Shown: positions 57,330 to 64,000 of the stretch, one piece after another
How positions within the stretch are numbered: the first letter of the stretch is position 1
Layout of the letters: every line of letters starts with the position of its first letter
DNA from: Achromobacter pestifer
GTDB taxonomy: Bacteria > Pseudomonadota > Gammaproteobacteria > Burkholderiales > Burkholderiaceae_B
Direction: 5' to 3'
Length of the DNA: 64,000 bases
Assembly (NCBI RefSeq): GCF_902859625.1
Contig: NZ_CADIJX010000006.1
Coordinates: 124,001-188,000, forward strand
The notes under the pieces: model-generated
Databases searched by the model: none
The model's input: only the letters and a program-made list of their open reading frames with translations
Told to the model about the DNA's origin: nothing
Made by a program: the position numbers and the translations under genes

Positions 57330-59111
57330 CTAATGCGAATGCCGGGGATCACCCCGAGTTTCGATGACCTTCAAATACAGCGTTGCGGGTTCCAGGCAGC
57401 CGCCCGTGGATAGCTGACCGACCAATTGCCGGTATAGCTCCTGCCAGGGGGTTTGCGAGGCGGGTGGCTGGTAGGCGGGTTCCTGTTTGCGCCTTTCCAT
57501 TTCTGCATCATCCACCAACGCAATCACGCTGCGTTGATTCAAGTCGACGCGGATCTTGTCGCCGGTGCGCAGCAGTGCCAGGCCGCCGCCAGCGGCAGCT
57601 TCCGGTGACATGTTCAGGATGGAGGGACTGGCCGAGGTGCCGCTTTGGCGTCCATCACCCAGGCAGGGCAGGGAGTCCACGCCGCGTTTGATCAGGTGTG
57701 ATGGCGGGGCCATGTTGACGACTTCGGCGCTGCCCGGGTAGCCCAGCGTGCCGGCGCCACGGATGACCAGGATGCAATGCTCATCGATGTTCAACGTGGG
57801 GTCTTCAATGCGCGCGTGGTAGTCCTCGGGGCCATCAAACACGATGGCACGGGCTTCGAAGGCGTTCTCCGAACCGGGTTCCGACAAGTAGGCGCGGCGG
57901 AACGATTCGCCCACCACCGACATCTTGATGATGGCGCTGTCGAAGAAATTCCCCGATAGCACGATGAAGCCCGCGCGGTGTTTCAGCGGAGCGGCGCAAC
58001 TGCGGATGACGTCGGCATCGTGGGTCTTGGCGCTTGAGGCGATGTCGCCAATGGTCTTGCCCGACACGGTGGGACAATTGGCGTGCAGGCGTCCGGCCGC
58101 CAATAGTTCATGCATGACCGCCGGCACGCCACCCGCGCGGTGAAAGCCTTCGCCCAGATGTTCTCCGGCCGGCACGCAGTTGACCAGCAACGGCACGTCT
58201 TCGCCGAGCCGTTGCCAGTCATCCAGGCTCAGGTCGATGCCGGCATGGCGCGCCATCGCGATCAAATGGGGCGGGCAGTTGGTGGAGGCGCCCAGCGCGG
58301 ACGCCACGACGATGGCATTTTCAAATGCCTCCCGTGTCAGGATGTGGGAAGGGCGCAGGTCTTCACGGACCATGTCGCAGATGCGCATGCCGGTGGCGTA
58401 GGCCATTTGAGCGCGTTCGCGGTACGGGGCAGGAATGCTGGCGCAGGTGGGCAGCGACATGCCCAGCGCCTCAGCCAGCGAATTCATCGACAAGGCGGTG
58501 CCCATCGTGTTGCAGTGGCCAACAGAGGGCGAGGACGCGGTGGCCAGCGTCATGAAACCCTCGTAGTCCAGCTTGCCAGCCGCCATCAGATTGCGTGCAT
58601 GCCAGATGACGGTGCCGGATCCGACGCGCTGGCCGTCGTGCCAGCCGTCCAGCATCGGGCCGCCCGACAGCACGATGGCGGGCAGGTCGACCGTGGCGGC
58701 GGCCATCAGACAAGCGGGCGTGGTCTTGTCGCAGCCGGTGGTCAGCACCACGCCGTCCAAGGGATAGCCGTGCAGGATCTCAACCAGGCCCAGATAGGCC
58801 AGGTTGCGATCCAGGGCGGCGGTGGGCCGCCGGCCTTGTTCAGCCAGCGGGTGCACCGGAAACTCCATCGGGATGCCGCCCGCGTCGCGGATGCCCGCTT
58901 TGATGCGTTCCGCCAGCGCCAGGTGGTGGCGGTTGCAGGGCGCAAGATCGCTGCCTGTCTGGGCGATGCCGATGATCGGCCGTCCGGATTGCAGTTCTTG
59001 GCGCGTCAGGCCGTAATTAAGATAGCGCTCGACGTAGATGGCCGTCATATCGGCGTGCGACGGATCGTCGAACCATTTCTGGCTGCGCAACTTGCGGGGT
59101 GTCTGAGACAT
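57330..59111 (-). CDS. IlvD/Edd-family sugar-acid dehydratase
   Basis: The 593-residue Fe-S dehydratase has cluster Cys at 59 (DLAPCN), 127 (TTGCDKT) and 200 (GHCNTMGTA), and the SGGPMLDG and GTSASPSILNMSPEA segments. By its architecture it is nearer the sugar-acid dehydratases (L-arabonate, D-xylonate, gluconate types) than the amino-acid enzyme IlvD. The fused-operon position downstream of a TRAP transporter supports a role in sugar-acid use. The substrate is not fixed by sequence; arabonate dehydratase is my leading guess. Confidence 0.82.
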   Translation of the reverse strand: MSQTPRKLRSQKWFDDPSHADMTAIYVERYLNYGLTRQELQSGRPIIGIAQTGSDLAPCNRHHLALAERIKAGIRDAGGIPMEFPVHPLAEQGRRPTAALDRNLAYLGLVEILHGYPLDGVVLTTGCDKTTPACLMAAATVDLPAIVLSGGPMLDGWHDGQRVGSGTVIWHARNLMAAGKLDYEGFMTLATASSPSVGHCNTMGTALSMNSLAEALGMSLPTCASIPAPYRERAQMAYATGMRICDMVREDLRPSHILTREAFENAIVVASALGASTNCPPHLIAMARHAGIDLSLDDWQRLGEDVPLLVNCVPAGEHLGEGFHRAGGVPAVMHELLAAGRLHANCPTVSGKTIGDIASSAKTHDADVIRSCAAPLKHRAGFIVLSGNFFDSAIIKMSVVGESFRRAYLSEPGSENAFEARAIVFDGPEDYHARIEDPTLNIDEHCILVIRGAGTLGYPGSAEVVNMAPPSHLIKRGVDSLPCLGDGRQSGTSASPSILNMSPEAAAGGGLALLRTGDKIRVDLNQRSVIALVDDAEMERRKQEPAYQPPASQTPWQELYRQLVGQLSTGGCLEPATLYLKVIETRGDPRHSH

Positions 59112-59140
59112 GGGGGCTCGCTTGCTTCGATGGGACCGCG

Positions 59141-60157
59141 CTAGTTGCGCGCTTTCTGGATCTCGTCGTTCAACTGCTTGATGAGCTCGGGTCCGAGTTC
59201 CTGCGTGTACTTGTCCACGACGGGCTGCACCTTTTCCCGCATGCGCGCCACTTCCTCGGGGCTGACGGTATTGATCTTCATGCCGGCCTGTTCAAGCGTG
59301 GTCATGGCCTTGGCGGAATCGGCGCGGCTGTCCTTGCGTTCAAAATCGCGCGATGCCGCGGCGGCCTGACGGATCAGCTTTTGCTCGTCGGGAGACAGGG
59401 TGTCCCACCATTTCTTCGAGGCCAGCACTACCCACGGGGTGTAGACGTGGCGGGTGATCGTCAGGAAAGGCTGCACTTCGTAGAACTTGCTGCTCTGGAT
59501 GGTGGTGATGGGGTTTTCCTGGCCATCCACCGTGCGGGTTTCCAGCGCCGTGAAGAGTTCCGAGAACGGCATGGGAACGGCGTTTGCGCCCAGCGTGTTG
59601 AAGACGCCCAGCGCGATCTGGTTCTGCATGACGCGCAGCTTGATGCCTTGCAGGTCCTCGGCGCGGTTGATGGGACGCTTGGAATTCGTCATGTTGCGGA
59701 AACCGTTTTCCCAATAGACCAGGCCGATCAGGCCACGGGCTTCCAGTTTTTTCAGCAGGTCTTGGCCTAGTTGTCCGTCCAACACCGCATCGGCTTCCTT
59801 TTCGCTGTTGAACAGGAAGGGCAGGTCGAACACACCGAATTCCTTGACCATGCCGGCCAGCGGCGCGGTGGAACCCACCATCATTTCCTGCGCACCGCCA
59901 GCCAGCGCGCCTTGCATCTGTTCGTCCGACCCCAGATTGGCCGAGCCGAACGTCTTCATCTTGAGTTTGCCGCCGCTGATTTTTTCGAGCTCTTGTGCCA
60001 GGAAGCGCGCGGCGCGGCCCTGGACGCTTTCGTCGTTCAGGCCATAGCCGAAGCGGATCAGGCGGGGTTTGACATCTGCGGCCGCGGCGACGCCGGCAAC
60101 GGTGCAAGACAGTACGGTCGCCAGCACCAGCAAACGAGTTTTGAGTCGGGTGATCAT
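59141..60157 (-). CDS. TRAP transporter solute-binding protein DctP
   Basis: The 338-residue protein has a Sec signal (LLVLATVLSCTVAGVAAAA) and the DctP fold: GYGLNDESVQG, the conserved Arg in LRVMQNQIALGVFNTLGANAVPMPFSELFTALE, which positions the ligand carboxylate, and QENPITTIQSSKFYEVQ. It is the periplasmic binder for the dctM/dctQ genes beside it. The likely cargo is a sugar acid, given the downstream dehydratase. Confidence 0.9.
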   Translation of the reverse strand: MITRLKTRLLVLATVLSCTVAGVAAAADVKPRLIRFGYGLNDESVQGRAARFLAQELEKISGGKLKMKTFGSANLGSDEQMQGALAGGAQEMMVGSTAPLAGMVKEFGVFDLPFLFNSEKEADAVLDGQLGQDLLKKLEARGLIGLVYWENGFRNMTNSKRPINRAEDLQGIKLRVMQNQIALGVFNTLGANAVPMPFSELFTALETRTVDGQENPITTIQSSKFYEVQPFLTITRHVYTPWVVLASKKWWDTLSPDEQKLIRQAAAASRDFERKDSRADSAKAMTTLEQAGMKINTVSPEEVARMREKVQPVVDKYTQELGPELIKQLNDEIQKARN

Positions 60158-60187
60158 GGTGTTCCTCCTTGGGGTTTCTCTATGCCG

Positions 60188-61468
60188 CTAGTGCATCCAG
60201 CGTGCGGGTACGGTGATCAGTTCAGGGAAGATCACCAGCAGGACCAGCAAGACCGTGTAGGCCACCACGTAGCGCCACACGCCCTTGCAGATGGTTTCCA
60301 TATTGATGCGGGCCACGCCGCAGACCACGTTCAGCACCGTGCCGACGGGCGGGGTCAACAGCCCCACGCTGCCCACCATGACGAACATGACGCCGAAGTA
60401 GACGGGATCGATGCCGGCTTTGATGACGACGGGCATTAGCACCGGGCCCAGGATCAGGATGGTGGGCGTCAAGTCCATGACCGTGCCCACGAGCGTCAGC
60501 AGGATCAGCAGCGCGAACATCAACAGCTTGGGCTGGTCCATCACGGGTTCCAGCAGGGCGATCAGGTCCTGCGGCATGTCCGCCAGCGTGATCATGTAGG
60601 ACGAGACCATCGCAGCCGCCACCAGGAACATGACGACGGCCGTCGTGCGCGCGGCGTTGGCGAACAACTGCGCCAGGTCGCGCAGGCCGATCTCGCGATA
60701 GACGAACAGGCTGACCAGCAGCGCGTAGACGGCGGCCACCACCGCGGCCTCGGTGGGCGTGAAGATGCCGCCGCGCAGGCCCCCGATGATGATGACGGGC
60801 AGCATCAGGGCCCAGAGCGATTCACGAAGCGCCTTCAGGCGGTCGCGCCACGGCACGCGCGGCGACGGTTTGATGCTGCCGTGCTTGCGCGCCACCCATG
60901 CCCAGACGGCAATCAGCGTCAGGCCCATCATCAGCCCGGGGGCGATGCCTGCGAAGAACAGCTTGGTGATCGACACGTTGGTCGCCACGCCGAAAATGAT
61001 GAAAGAGATCGAAGGGGGAATGATGGGGGCGATGATGCCGCCGGCGGCGATCAGCCCGGAAGCCTGGCCCGCTTCATATCCCTTTTCGCGCAGCATCGGG
61101 ATCAGCAACGATCCCAGGGCGGCGGCATCAGCCACGGCGGAACCCGACAGTGAGGCGAGCAGCACGCTGGCGAAGATGGCCACATAGCCCAGGCCGCCCT
61201 GGATATGGCCGACGAAGGAGTTGGCCAGATTGACGATGCGGCGCGATATGCCGCCAGCGTTCATCAGTTCGCCCGCCAGCATGAACAGCGGCACGGCCAT
61301 CAGCGTGAAGCTGTTGGCGCCTGACAGCATGTTTTGCGCCAGGATCTGGGTATCGAAGAAGTCCAACTGGAACATCATCGCCAGCGCGCTGAGCAGCAGC
61401 GCGAATGCGATGGGCATGCCCAGGGCGATCAGCCCCAGCAGCACGAGCAGGAAAATGGTCAGGATCAT
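60188..61468 (-). CDS. TRAP transporter large permease DctM
   Basis: The 426-residue protein has twelve or so membrane helices with the DctM signature regions: MPIAFALLLSALAM, ANSFVGHIQGGLGYVAIFASVLLASLSGSAVADAAALG, IIPPSISFIIFGVATN and DLTPTILILGPVLMPVV. It is the sodium-coupled transport subunit. Ending 30 bases before dctP, it is the second gene of the operon. Confidence 0.93.
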   Translation of the reverse strand: MILTIFLLVLLGLIALGMPIAFALLLSALAMMFQLDFFDTQILAQNMLSGANSFTLMAVPLFMLAGELMNAGGISRRIVNLANSFVGHIQGGLGYVAIFASVLLASLSGSAVADAAALGSLLIPMLREKGYEAGQASGLIAAGGIIAPIIPPSISFIIFGVATNVSITKLFFAGIAPGLMMGLTLIAVWAWVARKHGSIKPSPRVPWRDRLKALRESLWALMLPVIIIGGLRGGIFTPTEAAVVAAVYALLVSLFVYREIGLRDLAQLFANAARTTAVVMFLVAAAMVSSYMITLADMPQDLIALLEPVMDQPKLLMFALLILLTLVGTVMDLTPTILILGPVLMPVVIKAGIDPVYFGVMFVMVGSVGLLTPPVGTVLNVVCGVARINMETICKGVWRYVVAYTVLLVLLVIFPELITVPARWMH

Positions 61469-61517
61469 TCAGGGCATCCGGGGGAGGGGGTGGGGTCAGG
61501 CCAGGAAGTCTTGGGGT

Positions 61518-62060
61518 TCAGACCAGCGGGTCTTCAGGGCTGGACTCCATCGGCAGGGGGCCTCCCGCCAGCACACGGACCAGATCGACCACCGTCAGGA
61601 TGCCCATGGCCACCGCCGCGTACAGCGCCGCCGTGTTGAACACCGCCAGACGCATGCCCGTCACGGGCAGCACGGTGTCCATGCCGATGACGGTTTGCAC
61701 CCAACTGCCTTCTGCCATCAGCCACAACACCCACAGCACCAGTAGCTGGCAGAACACATGGGACACGCGGCGAGCCGCCGGCCCAAAGCGCTCCACCAGC
61801 ATGGTGACGCCGATGTGCTGGTGCTCGCGCAACGCAATGACGGCACCCAGGAAGATCATCCAGACGAATGCCAGGCGGGACACTTCGTCAGACACGTTGA
61901 TGCCGGAATTGAACAGATAGCGCAGCGTCACGTTGCCGAACAGCAGCACGACCATCACGATCAGACAGGCCACCATCAGCCAGGTCTGCAATGCGAAACA
62001 CCAGTCGGCGGCGCGGGCCAAAGGCGTGCCGCCTGGCCGGCCCGAGGGGCGAGCTTGCAT
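61518..62060 (-). CDS. TRAP transporter small permease DctQ
   Basis: The 180-residue protein has four membrane helices (WLMVACLIVMVVLLFGNVTLRYLF and three more) and the DctQ signature NVSDEVSRLAFVWMIFLGA. It complexes with DctM. It is first in the operon dctQ-dctM-dctP-dehydratase, preceded by AGGAGA and the palindromic operator. Confidence 0.9.
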   Translation of the reverse strand: MQARPSGRPGGTPLARAADWCFALQTWLMVACLIVMVVLLFGNVTLRYLFNSGINVSDEVSRLAFVWMIFLGAVIALREHQHIGVTMLVERFGPAARRVSHVFCQLLVLWVLWLMAEGSWVQTVIGMDTVLPVTGMRLAVFNTAALYAAVAMGILTVVDLVRVLAGGPLPMESSPEDPLV

Positions 62061-62108
62061 CGTTGTCTCCTATCCGTTTCCCGGAATTTTCTGGATTATG
62101 CTTTGGCG

Positions 62109-62126
62109 AATGTTAGCGCTAACATT
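62109..62126. promoter_or_regulatory. Perfect 18-bp palindrome, likely LacI-family operator
   Basis: AATGTTAGCGCTAACATT is an exact palindrome with the central CG and TGTTA half-sites usual for GntR-like LacI regulators. It lies between the divergent transporter operon and lacI-type gene, and overlaps a possible dctQ promoter with -10 CATAAT. Confidence 0.8.
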
Positions 62127-62191
62127 TTGGGTTTGGCAACCCCCCGTTTTTTGCGTCAGACTACGCGCTTCCGACTCCATCGCGAGGGCCA

Positions 62192-63217
62192 ATGTCCGTC
62201 CGTAAACCCCGAAGCACCCGTGCCGGCCGCGTCACCATGCAGGATGTCGCACGCCGCGTGGGCGTCAGTGCCATTACGGTGTCGCGCGCGTTGCGCACGC
62301 CGGACAAGGTGGCCGAAGCCTTGCGCCTGCGCATTGCCCGGGTGTGCCAGGAACTGGGATACGTCCCCAATCACGCGGCCAGCGCGCTGGCGTCGGCCCG
62401 ATCGCAAACCATCGTGGCGTTGATCCCGTCGTTAAGCAACGTGGTGTTCGTAGACATCATCACCGGGATCAAGGACGTGCTGGACCGCCAGGGCTATCAC
62501 ATGCTGATTGGCGTCACGGGGTATTCGCCGGATGAAGAAGAGGCGCTGCTGCGCAAGTACCTGCAACATTCGCCCGACGGATTGATCTTGACCGGCATCG
62601 ACCACCATCCAGGCGTGTGGGATTTGCTGCGTGCGCAGCAGATCCCGACGGTTCACACGATAGAAACCCTGCCCGGCGGCGACGATATGAGCGTCGGATT
62701 TTCGCAGTTCGATTCCGGCTATGCGGCGGGCAATCATCTGGTGGAACAAGGCCGTCGCCGCATCGGCATCGTTGGCGCGCAGTTGGATCCGCGTTCCCTG
62801 CGGCGCTGCGAAGGCGCCCGGCAGGCGCTGCGGGATGCGGGTTGCTATGACCCCGCGCTTGAAATCATGACGCCTGAAAAGTCGTCGATCAGTCTTGGGG
62901 CGTCTTTGCTGGAAGACCTGCGCACCCGTCATCCCGATTGCGACGCGGTCTTCTTCTGCAACGACGATTTGGCCCAAGGCGCGGTGTTTCAGTGCGGGCG
63001 CCTGGGCGTGCGCGTGCCAGAGCAGATGGCCATCATCGGTTTCCACGATCTGGCCGGTACCGCCTGGACGACGCCGCCCCTGTCGACGATTGCCACGCCG
63101 CGCTACGAGATTGGCGCGACAGCGGCCACGTTGCTGATGCGGCATCTGGCGGGCGACATGGTCGCCGAGCGGCACGTGGACCTGGGTTTCACTCTGGTTC
63201 GGCGCGAAACCAGCTGA
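62192..63217 (+). CDS. LacI-family transcriptional regulator (GntR-like)
   Basis: The 341-residue protein has a LacI helix-turn-helix (TMQDVARRVGVSAITVSRAL, hinge region to about 62) and a periplasmic-binding-type effector domain. The effector start VALIPSLSNVVFVDIITGIKD, and YSPDEEEALLRKYLQHSPDGLIL, resemble gluconate regulator GntR. It is divergent from the TRAP/dehydratase operon with the perfect palindrome at 62109. The effector is probably a sugar acid such as gluconate, arabonate or a relative. Confidence 0.9.
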   Translation: MSVRKPRSTRAGRVTMQDVARRVGVSAITVSRALRTPDKVAEALRLRIARVCQELGYVPNHAASALASARSQTIVALIPSLSNVVFVDIITGIKDVLDRQGYHMLIGVTGYSPDEEEALLRKYLQHSPDGLILTGIDHHPGVWDLLRAQQIPTVHTIETLPGGDDMSVGFSQFDSGYAAGNHLVEQGRRRIGIVGAQLDPRSLRRCEGARQALRDAGCYDPALEIMTPEKSSISLGASLLEDLRTRHPDCDAVFFCNDDLAQGAVFQCGRLGVRVPEQMAIIGFHDLAGTAWTTPPLSTIATPRYEIGATAATLLMRHLAGDMVAERHVDLGFTLVRRETS

Positions 63218-63236
63218 CCCGCGCGGTCACGTCACG

Positions 63237-64000
63237 TCACGCGGCGCGGCGCATGGCCAGGAATACACCCGCAGCCATGATGAGGACCATGCCCGCCAGC
63301 GCCAGGCCATCAGGCGGGCGCTGAAACCAAAAGGTGCTGAATAGCACCGCCAGCAGCAGCTGAAAGTAGTTCAGCGGAGCCAGCGTGGCGGCCGATACCC
63401 GTTGGAACGCGGCAATCAACAGAATCTGTGCCAGGCCGCTGCACGCGCCCAGGGCAATGATCAAGGCGGTGTCGGTCAGGTTGGGCCACGGATCGGGCAA
63501 GAAAAACGGGGCGGGCAGCGCGGTGACGATCAGGCAAATGATCGCGGTGTAGGCATATTGCACCGGCCCTGGCACTTTGCCGGACAGCTTGCGTGTCAGC
63601 ACCTGGAAGATGGCGTAGCTGACGGCGGATACCGCCATCAGCACGGTGCCCAGCAACGGCAGGTCCGAACCCGGGCGCACGATCAGCAGCATGCCTGCAA
63701 ATCCGGTCGCAACCGCCGCCCACTGTACTGGCCGCACGCTTTCACCCAACAGCCAGGGAGACAAGGCCACCATGATCAGCGGCGACGTGAAATAGATGGC
63801 CGTGGCTTCGGACAGGGGCATCCAGATCAACGCGGTCATGAAGCACGAGGCCACCGTGGCCAACATGATGCCGCGCAGCACCAGCAAGGGCTTTTCGGGC
63901 GCGTCGCGTAATCGCATGCCCCGGCCGTGCCGAAAGAGCATTGCGATCGCCAGGATGATCACGGCCAGGTACCGCATCACATTCAGGAAGGGCGCGGGGT
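63237..64000 (-). CDS. EamA/DMT-family transporter, 5' end cut by window
   Basis: The frame stays open to the right edge, so the N-terminus is missing. The visible about 254 residues form alternating hydrophobic helices with two EamA halves (ATVASCFMTALIWMPLSEATAIYFTSPLIMV; LTDTALIIALGACSGLAQILLIAAF). These carriers export metabolites or amino acids, but the substrate is not readable. It is convergent with the LacI-type gene. Confidence 0.82.
   Translation of the reverse strand, partial: PAPFLNVMRYLAVIILAIAMLFRHGRGMRLRDAPEKPLLVLRGIMLATVASCFMTALIWMPLSEATAIYFTSPLIMVALSPWLLGESVRPVQWAAVATGFAGMLLIVRPGSDLPLLGTVLMAVSAVSYAIFQVLTRKLSGKVPGPVQYAYTAIICLIVTALPAPFFLPDPWPNLTDTALIIALGACSGLAQILLIAAFQRVSAATLAPLNYFQLLLAVLFSTFWFQRPPDGLALAGMVLIMAAGVFLAMRRAA

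Overview
The window looks like chromosomal DNA of a GC-rich betaproteobacterium of the Burkholderiales, most likely Alcaligenaceae (Achromobacter or Bordetella type). This rests on the gene order leuC-leuD-leuB-asd-fimV-truA-trpF, a Lap/Brt-type giant adhesin locus, a tripartite TRAP transporter operon, and housekeeping genes of betaproteobacterial character (thrB, dusA, selO, aroC). The species cannot be fixed from the sequence alone.

Layout. 1-6.3 kb is housekeeping: a truncated membrane protein, thrB, dusA, a CBS-domain protein, a YihY-type membrane protein, a DUF2069 protein and selO. 6.5-12.7 kb is a signalling block: a winged-helix response regulator, a convergent sensor kinase, a LapD-like receptor (paralogue 2), and a divergent EAL-domain protein with an intact phosphodiesterase motif set. 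aroC and an M48 lipoprotein follow. 14.7-40 kb is one large minus-strand Lap system: lapE (TolC), a 70-codon ORF, lapB (ABC exporter), lapC (HlyD), a LuxR-type regulator, a 5470-residue RTX adhesin, a terminator-like hairpin, then lapG (protease) and lapD (receptor). In the Pseudomonas model, c-di-GMP-bound LapD holds LapG away from the adhesin, so the adhesin stays on the surface; when c-di-GMP falls, LapG cleaves its N-terminus and it is released. This window encodes the exporter, adhesin, protease, two degenerate GGDEF/EAL receptors and at least one probable c-di-GMP phosphodiesterase.

40.5-49.9 kb is biosynthetic: leuCDB, asd, a FimV-like protein with a collagen-like Gly-X-Y tract, truA, an orphan TRAP-type binding protein and trpF. 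A tRNA-Val(GAC) at 50.0 kb is followed by a small accessory region (about 50.1-54.8 kb): short 14-bp repeats, an integrase remnant, an acidic small protein, a ferritin-like protein, an Rmf/CrpP-like small protein, and two tandemly duplicated exported adhesin-like proteins. The region is richer in A+T and looks like the remains of a tRNA-integrated element.

54.9-64 kb returns to core-like DNA: a TPR lipoprotein, a DUF454 protein, an exported alpha/beta hydrolase, and a sugar-acid module (dctQ-dctM-dctP-ilvD/edd dehydratase). This module is divergent from a GntR-like LacI-family regulator, with a perfect 18-bp palindrome between them. An EamA transporter gene runs off the right edge.

The most unusual features are the 16 near-identical 639-bp repeats in the adhesin, an insertion inside its VWA domain, its non-standard candidate LapG site, the second LapD beside a sensor kinase, the unexplained small ORF in the secretion operon, the collagen-like FimV, and the duplicated orphan adhesins.
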